Shown: positions 7,418-16,956, counted from the first letter of the stretch. The stretch is DNA of 64,000 nt from Polyangiaceae bacterium (GCA_016715885.1 JADJXL010000020.1:558001-622000); one strand, 5' to 3'. Notes: generated from the sequence alone by a model not told the origin. Made by a program: numbers and translations.

Positions 7418-8944
7418 ATGGCTGACAATGCGATTCCGTCTCCTCGAGACGACGATGATGAAGATGTCCACTGGGCGCTCTCGACAGCAGTGACGCTGTG
7501 GGGTCGAGGTGAGCGCGTCGAAGCTTTGAAGTGGCTGAAGCGAGCTGCCGAGCAAGCTTCGGATGCGGACAGGGACATTCGTTCGCTGGAGCTGTTCAAG
7601 GCGGCTGCGGACATTCAGCCCTTGATCGCGGCTGCTGCCAGTGCGCAGGCTCAACCGGCACCTTCTGCGCCTGCAACGCAGGCACCCGTAACGCCGCCGC
7701 AAGCCGCAGCACCGGCTCCGGCTGCCGCGAGGCCACCGCCTCCGCCGCTTCCGACAAACCGTCCACCGCCGCCAGCTCGAGCACCTCAGCCATCGCTCCC
7801 GCCAGCAACGCAAGCGTCACCCGCGATCGCGCCGCCGCCACAGCCTGTGCGCAGCGCGCCTCCGCCAGCACCGCGCGCGAGTGCGCGGCCGCCAGCGTCT
7901 TTGCCCGGACAAACCCCGGCGCCGATGTCGGTAGCGCCGGCATCCAGAGCCCCGGTCATCCCGAGCACTCCGCCGCCTCCTGCAGCAGCGCCGCCGGTTG
8001 CCGCACCGCGTACAGCAGCAGCGCCTCCCGTGGCGATGCCGACGCGCAAGCGCCTTCCATCGAGAACGGGTGCGCGCAAGAGCGTCGCCGCGGATCCCAA
8101 TTCGCTTCGTGGGAAAGCCCCGGTCGCGCCGGCAGCAGCACCTCAGAGCAGTCCCGGCAAGCCTGCGAGCGGGTCGAGTAAGCGGGCCGCGCCCAAGACG
8201 ACGATCATCGATCAAGCGTGGGGCGATTTCGTGGCGTCACCACCGCCGCTCGCGCCGCCTCCGCCGCCGCCTGACGAGGAGGTGACGGCTGCGCGTAATC
8301 GGCAGGCGCTTCTCGACATGCCGATCGATGACTTGGACGGCGTGACGCACATCATTTCGGGCAAGAACACGGCGAAACAAGTTGCAGCGGCGAAAGCAGC
8401 GGCAGCCGCCGCGGCAGCAGCCGCCAATACGCCGGCGCCGCTTCCGGTCGTCGCGCCGGCACCGATCACCATCACGGCTGCGCCGGCTCCGGTTGCAGCG
8501 CCATCACCGGCTCCCGTGTCCGCTCAGGTTCCCGTTGCACCGGCATCCGTGCAGCCGGTGCTGCCGAAGAGCAAAGGCCCGGCAAGCGTGAGGCCTGCGG
8601 CGCTGCCGAACATCATGCAGCACCACGCACCGGTGAGCCAACCGCCCGTGACGCAGCCGCAGTCTGTGCAGCCGCACGCGCAGGTTGCACAACCGGTCGC
8701 GGCACCGGCCCCGATGGCTCAACCCGCGCCGACACACGCCGTCGCAGCGCCACCTGCCATGACGGCCGCCGCGCGCGTCGCAACCGTCACGGCGATCCGC
8801 GTTGCGGTGTTTGGACGGGAAGGGGACATGCGTGTTCTTGCGCTTGCGCCGCACACATCGGCACCGCCAGGCACGGTATCCGCGCTTCTTTTGCCGTCGT
8901 CCGAGACCGAAGCGGCGGCGCTTGGAAAACTCTTCGGCCTTTGA
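7418..8944 (+). CDS. Pro/Ala-rich protein with short N-terminal helical domain
   Basis: This 508-residue protein begins with an acidic patch and a compact helical region (VHWALSTAVTLWGRGER, then EALKWLKRAAEQASDADRD) that resembles a single TPR-like helix pair. About 350 residues of Ala/Pro-rich low-complexity sequence follow, and a short C-terminal segment (IRVAVFGREGDMRVLALAP) looks folded. No signal peptide or membrane helix is visible, so it is probably cytosolic, perhaps a flexible scaffold. The two ordered ends are the only parts useful for homology. I recognise no function. The GNAT gene follows after 25 bp and may be co-transcribed. Confidence 0.75.
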   Translation: MADNAIPSPRDDDDEDVHWALSTAVTLWGRGERVEALKWLKRAAEQASDADRDIRSLELFKAAADIQPLIAAAASAQAQPAPSAPATQAPVTPPQAAAPAPAAARPPPPPLPTNRPPPPARAPQPSLPPATQASPAIAPPPQPVRSAPPPAPRASARPPASLPGQTPAPMSVAPASRAPVIPSTPPPPAAAPPVAAPRTAAAPPVAMPTRKRLPSRTGARKSVAADPNSLRGKAPVAPAAAPQSSPGKPASGSSKRAAPKTTIIDQAWGDFVASPPPLAPPPPPPDEEVTAARNRQALLDMPIDDLDGVTHIISGKNTAKQVAAAKAAAAAAAAAANTPAPLPVVAPAPITITAAPAPVAAPSPAPVSAQVPVAPASVQPVLPKSKGPASVRPAALPNIMQHHAPVSQPPVTQPQSVQPHAQVAQPVAAPAPMAQPAPTHAVAAPPAMTAAARVATVTAIRVAVFGREGDMRVLALAPHTSAPPGTVSALLLPSSETEAAALGKLFGL

Positions 8945-8969
8945 TCTTTTCACCGGGAACGAGCTTGCC

Positions 8970-9512
8970 ATGAGCGACGAACGCATCCGCCCGACACGCA
9001 TCCGAGTTTCACGCCTGCAAGAGGTCCAAGTCGAAGCGCTCGTCGAGGTCGAGCGAGCTTGCGCGGCGATGTATCACGACCTTGGTTTCGACGCGGCGGA
9101 GGTGCCAGTGCGCACATTTGCGGACATTGCGCACTTGCCGCGGTACCACAACGTGTACGTGGCCGAAGCGGATCACGAGGTCGCGGGCTACGTGGCGTGG
9201 CGGGACGAATCGCCGGGCGTGGCGTACATCGAGGAGCTGTCGGTGCATCCGCAGTTTCAGCGCTTCGGGGTCGGCTCGAAGCTGTTGGCCACGGTGGAAG
9301 AAGACGCGGTGCGAGCGGGCTTGGCCGACGTCGTTGCGAAAAAGGTCGACAAGGCGGCGTGGGCAACGGCGTTCTACGCGCACCACGGGTTCACGGAGAT
9401 CGGCGCTGGGGCGAGCGCGAAGGCGCAGGGCTGGGTGGATGAGCGATCCGGCGGAAGGCCGCTGACGCGGCCCGGCGAGGTCGTGATCTGGAAGCGGCTG
9501 AGAGCGCAGTAG
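8970..9512 (+). CDS. GNAT family N-acetyltransferase
   Basis: This 180-residue GNAT protein is expected to transfer an acetyl group from acetyl-CoA to an amine. The acetyl-CoA motif A is clear: the strand YIEELSVHPQFQRFGVGSK with the Q/R-x-x-G-x-G/A pattern (QRFGVG), followed by a helix (LLATVEEDAVRAG). Motif B (ATAFYAHHGFTEIG) also fits. The N-terminal part (ERACAAMYHDLGFD) supplies the substrate side and is typical of small GNATs of unknown substrate. The ATG at 8970 lies 25 bp after the upstream stop. The 414-bp gap downstream holds two pairs of dispersed repeats and one AT-rich spot. Confidence 0.85.
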   Translation: MSDERIRPTRIRVSRLQEVQVEALVEVERACAAMYHDLGFDAAEVPVRTFADIAHLPRYHNVYVAEADHEVAGYVAWRDESPGVAYIEELSVHPQFQRFGVGSKLLATVEEDAVRAGLADVVAKKVDKAAWATAFYAHHGFTEIGAGASAKAQGWVDERSGGRPLTRPGEVVIWKRLRAQ

Positions 9513-9539
9513 TCACGGTGGTCGCGCCGCGGTTGTAGG

Positions 9540-9593
9540 AAGGTGCCAGGCACTTTGGACAAGGTGCCTGGGAAAAGGTGCCAGGCACTTTGG
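9540..9593. repeat. Dispersed 17-bp repeat, palindromic variant, two copies
   Basis: Two identical copies of AAGGTGCCAGGCACTTTGG (9540-9558 and 9575-9593) flank a partial copy (AAGGTGCCTGG, 9561-9571). The core GTGCC-A-GGCAC is self-complementary. It is related to the AAAGTGGTTGGCACCTT motif at 57.4 and 62.3 kb. Confidence 0.7.
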
Positions 9594-9701
9594 GACGTCG
9601 CGGTGTTTGCTGACGTCGACGGGTTCGATGCGCATGGGTCGTCCGCGCGGAGCGGCGGACATGTGACGCGCCCAGCCGTGACGACCACCCGACGTGTTTA
9701 G

Positions 9702-9730
9702 TTGACATAATGTATCTTATGCGAAATTTT
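9702..9730 (+). promoter_or_regulatory. AT-rich patch with promoter-like TTGACA
   Basis: TTGACA at 9702-9707 lies in an AT-rich spot with a short inverted repeat, CATAA-TGTATC-TTATG (9706-9721). The -10 position at 17-bp spacing reads AATTTT, which is poor. No gene start follows within 200 bp on this strand. It stands out by composition more than by match. Confidence 0.2.
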
Positions 9731-9828
9731 GGCGACGGTGCGAGAAGGGGGAAACGGGCTGGAAACGCGGCGTAGTCTGCGTGCAACGACGGTTTGTCCG
9801 CGCGCTCCACACGCACGTTACGCGCTTC

Positions 9829-9888
9829 AAAGGTGCCAACCACTTTGGGCGCAGCCCAACCCGGCTCCCAAGGTGCCAACCACCTTTT
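9829..9888. repeat. Dispersed 17-bp repeat, AACC variant, two copies
   Basis: AAAGGTGCCAACCACTTTGGG (9829-9849) and AAGGTGCCAACCACCTTTT (9870-9888) are the same motif as in the arrays at 57.4 and 62.3 kb, in reverse orientation. They lie just past the 3' end of bamB. Confidence 0.75.
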
Positions 9889-9926
9889 CGCAGCGCTCAC
9901 GCGGGTCGCACGCGCGACCAGGCGCC

Positions 9927-11240
9927 TCAGAACTGCGGCCAGTCCGCCTTCTTCGATTCGGGTCGCGGCGGCATGACCTGGACTCCAAGCAACGAACCGC
10001 CGTTGTCCAGTACGAACGCTCGCACCCCGTGGACCGCCGGCGTCATCGCGAAGCTCGCGCCCGGCAAAATCCCATCGATGAGCCCACCGTTCACCGGTGA
10101 AAACAAGAACAACCCGTACCGCGACGTTCCCACGACCAACGCTCCGGCCACCGCCACGGGCATCGTGATGCCGCCTTCCGGCAAGTTCCGCCGCCAAAGC
10201 GTGCGACCGTCGTTCGGATCGAGCGCCCACAGCCCCGTCAGACCCGACGCCGCAAACAGAATCCGCTGCCCAGCCACCGTCGGCAGCGGCCCATCATGCG
10301 GCGCGTGCTCGGGCTGCTCCCACAACATCAGCTCGGTCACGCCGACCGCCTTGTCATTCACCCACGCCCGCGTGCCGTTTTCCGCGTCGAGCGCAAACAC
10401 ACCGCCCGCATAACTGCCAACGAACACCACTTCGCCCGACGAAATCCGCGACACGACCGGCGTCGTGTCCACATCCAGGTACCGCACGCGATCGCCCGGC
10501 GCAGTCGCCTCGGCTTCCGCCGCCAAATCCACGATCGGCCACTGTTCCGACCCATCTTCGGCGTCGTACGCAAGCACAACACCATCGGAAAACGCCGTGT
10601 AAATCTTGTCGCGACCCAGCGCCGGCCCTGCGTAACCAGACACTTCCATCCCAAACGCCGGCGTTCGATGCTGATGCCACTTCAGCGCACCCGTGTCCGC
10701 ATGCATCGCAACGAGCGTGTCGTTCGCGTTCATCACGTACACGATGCCGTTACGCAGCACCGGCCGTCGCAGAACCTCCGCGTTCGTCGCAAACCGCCAC
10801 AAAAGCTTCCCGTCGCTCGCCGCTACCTTGTACAGAGCCCCATCGTTCGAGCCGAAATACAGCGTATCTTCTTTAGCGTCGTAAAGTGGCTCACTCTGCA
10901 CCGGACCCAATGTCTCGAATCGCCACAGCGTCGAGCCATCCTGCGCCCGAAGGCAGTACATCCCATTGTCGCTCGACCCGACGAACACGCGCCGGCCTTC
11001 GACGTCGAGCGCTGGTTGCCCTCGCTCGTACATCTCCGCTTGCTTACGCGATTCCGACGTCAGCGGGCGGCGAAGCCATACGGACAACGCGCCACCGGGA
11101 TGATGCAACCACGTCGGCACCTGCGGCGTTGCCGGAATGCCGGATGTCTCACAGCCAAGCGCTCCCACGGCACAAGCCAGCGCCACGCCAAGCGTTGCGA
11201 CGCTGCGAGATGCGGTGATCGGCCGAAACATCGCCAGCAT
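9927..11240 (-). CDS. bamB: Outer membrane assembly lipoprotein BamB-like (PQQ propeller)
   Basis: This 437-residue lipoprotein (ATG 11240; a TTG at 11249 is possible) has the lipobox VGALGC with Cys30 and a beta-propeller of PQQ-type repeats: VFVGSSDNGMYCLRAQDGST, LYFGSNDGALYKVAASDGK, VVFVGSYAGGVFALDAENGT, and more with the A-x-D-G-x-x-x-W pattern. BamB is a periplasmic scaffold of the BAM complex that inserts outer-membrane beta-barrels. The upstream gene is YfgM-like, the same order as yfgM-bamB in gammaproteobacteria, and a bamD candidate lies in the same gene run. A general PQQ-propeller lipoprotein is the alternative. Confidence 0.8.
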   Translation of the reverse strand: MLAMFRPITASRSVATLGVALACAVGALGCETSGIPATPQVPTWLHHPGGALSVWLRRPLTSESRKQAEMYERGQPALDVEGRRVFVGSSDNGMYCLRAQDGSTLWRFETLGPVQSEPLYDAKEDTLYFGSNDGALYKVAASDGKLLWRFATNAEVLRRPVLRNGIVYVMNANDTLVAMHADTGALKWHQHRTPAFGMEVSGYAGPALGRDKIYTAFSDGVVLAYDAEDGSEQWPIVDLAAEAEATAPGDRVRYLDVDTTPVVSRISSGEVVFVGSYAGGVFALDAENGTRAWVNDKAVGVTELMLWEQPEHAPHDGPLPTVAGQRILFAASGLTGLWALDPNDGRTLWRRNLPEGGITMPVAVAGALVVGTSRYGLFLFSPVNGGLIDGILPGASFAMTPAVHGVRAFVLDNGGSLLGVQVMPPRPESKKADWPQF

Positions 11241-11245
11241 CGTGC

Positions 11246-12622
11246 TCAAGGGGTCCCGTTCTGTGGAGGAGCCTTCTTCTGAAGGGCTTCCTGAGCGCGT
11301 CGGGCCATGTCCTGAAGCTCTTCCGGCGTGGGCATCTTGCCCGCAGGCGGCTTGCTCGCGGCCGTCGCACCCGGATCGATCTGCGTCAGCAAATCACCCA
11401 CGGCACCCTTCAAATACCCAATCGGCTGCGGCTCGGTCGAAGGCGTCGTCAGCTTCGTGTTGAGCGGCTCGAGCAATTCCTTTGCCTTCGCCTTGTCGCC
11501 CTTCGCAAACAGGATGCGCGCCTCGTGATACGTCGCGAGCTCCTTGTAACCCTTGACGTCGACCCCTCCGAGCTCCTTGAAGCTCGCAAGCGCTCCGTCG
11601 AGATCCCCCTTGCCTTCCTTGGCAAACGCAGTGCCTTCCGTTGCTCGACCCTTCACGTCCGGATCGGCTGCGGCAAGCGGCGACGCGAGAACTTCGGCAT
11701 ACGAAGCGATCGCCTTGTCGTACTCCTTCTTCTCGAGGTACGCGCCGCCTTGGCCCAGCTTCGCCAAGATCGCCGCACCGGAACCTGCGTGCTGCTCGAC
11801 GACGCCACCAAACGCGGTCAAAGCCGCATCGGCTCGTTCGCCGGACGTCTTGAAAACACGCCGCGGATCGTACTCCTTCTCGTCGTCCGAACGCTTGTCC
11901 TCCTCGAGCACGATGCCGCGATCCGCCGCAACGCCCGCGAGGAGCTTCGACGACGCTTCACCGGCATTCTTTTCCGTGCGCATCGTGTACAGGACGTACC
12001 CTCCCGCACCGAGCAATCCGATGAGAACGACCCACTGGATGATTTGAACGTTCGACTTGAACCACTTGCCGATCGCCGCCGCGCTACGCGCAAGCGCATC
12101 GTCGACCATCTCACCCGCATCCAATGAGCCCGCAGCGGGCCCACGCGACGCGGACGCGGCTTGTTCGCGACGCCGCTTGAGTAGCTCCTTGGCCCGAGCG
12201 TTTTTGTCCTTCGACAATCCCGCGTCTTCATCGGGGCTCGAAGCATCGACCGCCGCGCGCTTCTTGCGCCGCGCCAGAGCTTCTTCACGACGACGCGCCG
12301 CTCGATTCGGTTTCGCAGCTTCAGCCTCTTCGGACTCCTCGGGTTTGTCCTCGGATGCTTCCTTCGCTTCGCCGTCGCCGTCGTCGTCGGCTACGCCGAG
12401 CGCCTTCGCAACACGTTGCGCCGCCTCATCCGGCTCGTCCTCGTCCTCGTCCGATTCGTCCGATTCGTCGGCATCGTCAGCTTTTTTTGCCTTCGCTTTG
12501 CCGTCGTCATCCTCGGCTTCGTCGTCATCCGAATCCGATTCGTCTTCGTCGCGCTCGTCTTCGTCGCGCTCGTCTTCGTCACGCTCGTCGCGGTCTTTTT
12601 GCTGCTTATCCTGTCGCGGCAC
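11246..12622 (-). CDS. YfgM-like membrane-anchored TPR protein
   Basis: From the GTG at 12622 this is a 458-residue protein. The longer frame back to 12820 would run into the sulfatase gene and is not preferred. The N-terminal third is extremely charged, first acidic Asp/Glu/Arg repeats, then Lys/Ala-rich. One membrane helix follows (IIQWVVLIGLLGAGGYVLYT), then a periplasmic TPR-like region with LAKLGQGGAYLEKKEYDKAI and repeats. This is the topology of YfgM, a partner of the SecYEG translocon and periplasmic chaperones, and BamB follows after 5 bp. The charged cytosolic tail is much longer than in E. coli YfgM. Confidence 0.75.
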   Translation of the reverse strand: MPRQDKQQKDRDERDEDERDEDERDEDESDSDDDEAEDDDGKAKAKKADDADESDESDEDEDEPDEAAQRVAKALGVADDDGDGEAKEASEDKPEESEEAEAAKPNRAARRREEALARRKKRAAVDASSPDEDAGLSKDKNARAKELLKRRREQAASASRGPAAGSLDAGEMVDDALARSAAAIGKWFKSNVQIIQWVVLIGLLGAGGYVLYTMRTEKNAGEASSKLLAGVAADRGIVLEEDKRSDDEKEYDPRRVFKTSGERADAALTAFGGVVEQHAGSGAAILAKLGQGGAYLEKKEYDKAIASYAEVLASPLAAADPDVKGRATEGTAFAKEGKGDLDGALASFKELGGVDVKGYKELATYHEARILFAKGDKAKAKELLEPLNTKLTTPSTEPQPIGYLKGAVGDLLTQIDPGATAASKPPAGKMPTPEELQDMARRAQEALQKKAPPQNGTP

Positions 12623-12726
12623 GCCGGGGACTCTAGCCGCGCCTAGTGCGGCGTCAATCAACCTTCCAGCGTTCGCCTGGCCAAAAATGCCCTCGGACCT
12701 CGGCGCCCCCTCGTCCACGAGCAAGC

Positions 12727-15700
12727 TCAGGGAGACGGCAAGCCTTCGTTCGGCACCCCAGGCGGCAGATCCGACCCCGAAGGCGCGGGCGAGGTCCCGT
12801 CGTACGTCTCGGGCGTCCATGGCTCCGGCGGGGGCGGCGGAAGCTCGGGAGACAGCGGGACCACCACACAGACGGTAATCTCGATATTTTGGGTCGCGTA
12901 CACGACAAACTCCCCAAAGTCCCCCGGACGCACGCCCACCGATTCCGGAAGTGTCGTGAACACCTCGTGAAAGGCTTCACCCGGCGGCACGTGCAAAATC
13001 GCGGTCTTCTTCGGATCGAGCTCCGGTGCGCGGATCGGTACGAGCTCACGATCGCGTCCCGTACTCGGACGAACCCGTCCATTGCCCATCCCGAACCGAA
13101 TTTCACCGGGGCGATCGTCCATCGAACGCGCGCGACAAATGGCGCGAATTTCATCACCCGTGCCGCGTTTGGGCACGACGATACGAATCGGTACGCCACT
13201 GCGCGCAAACTGCCGCAGGCGCGCGAGATCGCGATCCCTTGGACCTCCAACGAGTTTGACGATGTCCGCTTCGATGGCGAGACGAAGCCCATTCGGAAGC
13301 GGATCCGGAACGCCCAAGAGGCGCACCAGCGGCGCTACGAGCTCCGGACCACCACCCAGCGCAACGAGCGCTTCGGCGAGGGCCACGCGTGCATGCTGAT
13401 ACCGCTCTGTCGCAAGATGCTCTGCAAGCGCAGGCCGCGCCGATTCCTGACCAATCGCCGCAAGCGCTGCCGCCGCATGCGGCGCAAGACGCACGTCATC
13501 CAGCGTGTCGATGAGCGCCGTCACCGCGGACTTCGCCTTGATTTTGCCGAGAGCCACGACGATCTCTTTCGCGCGCTCGAACGGCAATCGATCCTTGTCC
13601 GCAACATTCTTTCCGTAACCCTCGCGCAGCCACGCGACGAGCTCCGTCTCCCCTCGCCCATCGCCAGATTCCGCAAGCGCGAGCGCTGCCATGTGACGCC
13701 ATGCCGGATCCGCGTCGGTCACGAGCTCCCGCGTGAGCGATGCACCCTCGCCCAGACGCGTGAGACCCAGCGCGCACCAACGCCGAACCTCGTCGTCCTC
13801 GTCGCGCAACAGCGCCAGTCGCATCGTTGCCGCCACTTCGCTCTGGCGCAGCTCGAACAACACTTCGGCCGCCTTGCGACGAATTGCGACGTCCGCATCG
13901 TCGAGCAGCGCTGCGACGTCCTCAGCCGCATCGGCATCGCCTGCAATGCCGCGTCTGAGCGCGTCTGGCCATCCTTTGCCTTCGATGCGCAACCCCGCGA
14001 TCTCGTACCGACCGTGCGAGCCTTCCACAGCTCGAAGCTCCGCACGCATTTCCGCCATGTCCCCAATTCGAACCGCAGACAGATCCCTCGTTTGCCCCGG
14101 ATCCTGCTTCACGTCGTACAGCGCGCACGCGCCAATCCTTCGAGCACAAACGAGTCGCAACGGGCCGCGTGCGAGCATCGTCATCGTGTCCGTTTCGGCA
14201 AACGCAAACCCTCGCGCACTCTCCGGACTGTTCGTTCCCATGATGAACGGCCCGATGTCCGTACCTCGCACACGCGCAGGTCGTGGGATGTCGAGTCCCG
14301 CAAGCACCGTTGGAAAGAGATCGACGATCGTCACCGGCGAAGGGACTCGGCGCGGCGAAAACAGGCCCGGCGCGTGCAGGACGAGCGGCACGCGCACCTG
14401 CTCTTCGTACACCGATGTGCCGTGATACCGGCCGCCGTGCTCCTGAAACTCTTCGCCATGATCGGCGCTGATGATCACCAGCGCGTTCGGCCTGCGCTTC
14501 CGAATGTCCGCGACGATCTCGCCGATTCCCGCATCGGCAACGGCAATTTCCGCATCGTATCGATCGATGTCTCGATCCCCGTATGAGTGGTCCGCATGCG
14601 CTTCGTAAGGTTCGTGCGGTTCGAAAAGATGAACCCACATGAACAGGCGTGAATCCGCCTTCGCCGCATCCAGGTAGTCGCGCACTTGATTGGCTCGCAG
14701 CGATGCCGATGCAAACTCGACCTTGCGGTATTCAAAGTCGAGCCCGCGATCGCGCATGGCCCCGAAGCGTTCGGCATCGATGAAGAACACGGCGGGCGGA
14801 TAAAACGCTGCCGTCTTGTACCCGTAGCGTCGAAGCTGACCGGCCCACGTTTCCGAGTCGGCACCAAGACCTTGGAGCACCAACGGACGGATGTACTTGC
14901 CCGTCATGAGCGACGTGACCGCGTACGACGTATGCGGCGTCGGCGTGTACGCGTGCTCGAAGACGACTCCGCCCTCCGCGAGCGCGTCGATGTTCGGCGT
15001 GATCTTCTTCGGATAACCGTATGAGCTCAAATGATCCGCCCGCAGCGCGTCGACCGTGATGAGCACGATGTCGCGACCGCTCAGATCCAGCGAACGGCCC
15101 GCCTGGCGTTGGGCATCGATGAAGGGCGCATCGTCGAGCGGCGGTGGCGGCGACAAGAGCGCCGCGATCTCGACGCCGTTCGACACGATGGGAGCATGCG
15201 TGGCGTACACGAGGCGCATGTTGTCCGCAGGCGCCATGCGCTGCGCCGACAGGCTCGCCACGGCACAGCACAATGCGAACGCAACGAGCGCCATGGCCAC
15301 ACGGGCGAGCTTGCCGAAGTAACGCCCGACGACACCACGCGCAGGTCTTGCTTCGGCCGCGGTCAGCTCGCGCAGACCATCGAAGGCGACCGTGACAAAC
15401 GGCACGACGAGCAGCGACAGCAGCGCCAAACCTCGGTGAAACGCTGGATAAAGACGCGGAAGCACCAGCGCATTCACCAGCTCGAGGACGATCTCGATGA
15501 CGACTACCGCGAGCACGACGTGCAAGACGAACCGTTTGTCTCGGCGCGGCACGAGCGCTCGCGCGAGAAGTGGCCCTACGGCAAACGCTGCAAAAAAGCC
15601 GACGAGCGCCACACCAAGCACGAACGGCACCCGAGCTCCGCCCGCGAGGTGCCGCCCTGTCGACACTCCAAACGCAACCCATGCCCCGTACGCCGCACTC

Positions 15701-16092
15701 GCGAGCGACAAACCAAGGCGAGCGAGCATCGACTGCGCGTGACGCGCGAGCTCGACGATCACGCCAGCAGCGACTGCAATCGGCGCTGCAGCGGCAAACG
15801 TGATGGGCCAAAGCGCGGTGATCGCGAGTCCTGGCTCGTAGATTCCGACGAGCTCACGCCGGTGGACGATCGCTACGACAATGATTTCGAGCAGGAGAAA
15901 AGCACCGATGGCGAGGTACCCATCGGCGATGCGCCATGCGAGCGCGATGTCGTCGATGCGCTTGCGACGACGCGGTTCGACCCCGTCGGCTTCCGGCGCC
16001 TTCGGCTCATCGACGACGACGCGCTTTTGACTCGCGCTTCGTCGAGGCGCGGCAGGAGGGACGTGCAGACCGTCCCCACCGAGGTCCGTCAT
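12727..16092 (-). CDS. Membrane sulfatase-fold enzyme with HEAT repeats
   Basis: This 1121-residue protein has about seven membrane helices (58-77, 87-112, 123-145, 155-180, 187-211, 220-237, 263-281). An alkaline-phosphatase-superfamily domain follows: DIVLITVDALRADHLSSYGY with metal ligand Asp348, a nucleophile region TPHTSYAVTSLMTG (Thr388 or Ser389 instead of the Cys of true sulfatases), and the late metal motif IISADHGEEFQEHG. Residues from about 700 on form HEAT-like repeats, and the tail is Pro-rich. Such enzymes transfer or hydrolyse phospho- or sulfo-esters on lipids or glycans. It overlaps greA by 4 bp. The lack of Cys makes a phosphotransferase as likely as a sulfatase. Confidence 0.8.
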   Translation of the reverse strand: MTDLGGDGLHVPPAAPRRSASQKRVVVDEPKAPEADGVEPRRRKRIDDIALAWRIADGYLAIGAFLLLEIIVVAIVHRRELVGIYEPGLAITALWPITFAAAAPIAVAAGVIVELARHAQSMLARLGLSLASAAYGAWVAFGVSTGRHLAGGARVPFVLGVALVGFFAAFAVGPLLARALVPRRDKRFVLHVVLAVVVIEIVLELVNALVLPRLYPAFHRGLALLSLLVVPFVTVAFDGLRELTAAEARPARGVVGRYFGKLARVAMALVAFALCCAVASLSAQRMAPADNMRLVYATHAPIVSNGVEIAALLSPPPPLDDAPFIDAQRQAGRSLDLSGRDIVLITVDALRADHLSSYGYPKKITPNIDALAEGGVVFEHAYTPTPHTSYAVTSLMTGKYIRPLVLQGLGADSETWAGQLRRYGYKTAAFYPPAVFFIDAERFGAMRDRGLDFEYRKVEFASASLRANQVRDYLDAAKADSRLFMWVHLFEPHEPYEAHADHSYGDRDIDRYDAEIAVADAGIGEIVADIRKRRPNALVIISADHGEEFQEHGGRYHGTSVYEEQVRVPLVLHAPGLFSPRRVPSPVTIVDLFPTVLAGLDIPRPARVRGTDIGPFIMGTNSPESARGFAFAETDTMTMLARGPLRLVCARRIGACALYDVKQDPGQTRDLSAVRIGDMAEMRAELRAVEGSHGRYEIAGLRIEGKGWPDALRRGIAGDADAAEDVAALLDDADVAIRRKAAEVLFELRQSEVAATMRLALLRDEDDEVRRWCALGLTRLGEGASLTRELVTDADPAWRHMAALALAESGDGRGETELVAWLREGYGKNVADKDRLPFERAKEIVVALGKIKAKSAVTALIDTLDDVRLAPHAAAALAAIGQESARPALAEHLATERYQHARVALAEALVALGGGPELVAPLVRLLGVPDPLPNGLRLAIEADIVKLVGGPRDRDLARLRQFARSGVPIRIVVPKRGTGDEIRAICRARSMDDRPGEIRFGMGNGRVRPSTGRDRELVPIRAPELDPKKTAILHVPPGEAFHEVFTTLPESVGVRPGDFGEFVVYATQNIEITVCVVVPLSPELPPPPPEPWTPETYDGTSPAPSGSDLPPGVPNEGLPSP

Positions 16093-16568
16093 GCGTAGCT
16101 GATCTCGAGAATCTCGAACGTACGCGGCCCAGCGGGCATGACGACCTTCACCTCGTCACCCACTTCGCGCGAGATGAGCGCACGGGCCAAAGGCGACGAC
16201 ACCGAAATGCGGTTTTGTTTGATGTCCGCTTCTTCCGGCCCGACGATTTGGTACGTGAATTCTTCGCCCGAATCGACGTTCGCAAGCTTCACGCGTGCAC
16301 CGAACTGCACCTTGCTCCCGCTGAGCTTCGACGGATCGATCACCTCCGCACGACTCAGCGTCTGCTCGATGAACGAGATCCGCGCAACGATGAGCCCCTG
16401 ACGCTCTTTCGCTGCGTGATACTCCGCGTTTTCGGACAAATCCCCATGATCGCGTGCAACGCCGATGTCTTTGACCACTTGCGGCAGTTCGACTTTCTTC
16501 AGCCGTTCGAGCTCATCGCGAAGCCGAGCCTGCCCTTCGGGTGTCATCGGCACCCTCTGTTCAGCCAT
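16089..16568 (-). CDS. greA: Transcription elongation factor GreA
   Basis: This 159-residue protein matches GreA along its whole length. It has the N-terminal coiled coil with VPMTPEGQARLRDELERLK and the acidic tip ARDHGDLSENAEYHAAKERQ, which reaches into the RNA polymerase secondary channel to stimulate cleavage of backtracked RNA, and the C-terminal FKBP-like domain (DEVKVVMPAGPRTFEILEI). Its stop overlaps the start of the sulfatase-like gene (ATGA), so the two are translationally coupled. Upstream lie a small gene and bamD on the same strand. Confidence 0.97.
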   Translation of the reverse strand: MAEQRVPMTPEGQARLRDELERLKKVELPQVVKDIGVARDHGDLSENAEYHAAKERQGLIVARISFIEQTLSRAEVIDPSKLSGSKVQFGARVKLANVDSGEEFTYQIVGPEEADIKQNRISVSSPLARALISREVGDEVKVVMPAGPRTFEILEISYA

Positions 16569-16641
16569 GAAAGACCCTTACCATGTTTCGAGTACGCGCG
16601 CGGCTAGGCAAAGCGGCCGTGCGTGATGGACACACCACACT

Positions 16642-16956
16642 TCACGGCCCTCGCCATCGCACGATCCGTCGCGGCAGCGCCCGACCCGCATCGCGCGAAG
16701 CACGCGCCGCCGCCTTGACGAGCGCCGCGGCTGCCCGCTCGAGCCCAGGACCATCCGCGACATGTGCCGCATCTTCGACGTTGGCCACGACCGTCGTTTT
16801 CCCGTCCGCGTCGTCATGTTCGACACGTACGACGAGCGGAATGTCGGCGTCGGGTAGATGCGCAAAACCGCGATACGTGACGACCGATCCTTCTTCGCCC
16901 GACCGCTCGACGGCGTAACGCACGCCCGCAGTGGGTCGCATTTGCGACGCATCCAT
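16642..16956 (-). CDS. Small conserved-looking protein of unknown function
   Basis: A 104-residue reading frame starts at the ATG at 16956, only 5 bp after the bamD stop, which supports it as a real operon member. It contains a likely beta-rich core (VVTYRGFAHLPDADIPLVVR, then VEHDDADGKTTVVANVEDA) and an Ala/Arg-rich helix at the end. There is no signal peptide or membrane helix. I recognise no family. Its position between bamD and greA suggests only co-expression. Confidence 0.55.
   Translation of the reverse strand: MDASQMRPTAGVRYAVERSGEEGSVVTYRGFAHLPDADIPLVVRVEHDDADGKTTVVANVEDAAHVADGPGLERAAAALVKAAARASRDAGRALPRRIVRWRGP

Noticed and set aside
12623..12820. N-terminal extension of the YfgM-like gene
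   Set aside because: It would overlap the end of the sulfatase-fold gene; the GTG at 12622 gives the acidic start expected.
12646..14586. 646-residue open frame on the plus strand
   Set aside because: It is antisense to the sulfatase-fold gene, Arg/His-rich, and has no domain.
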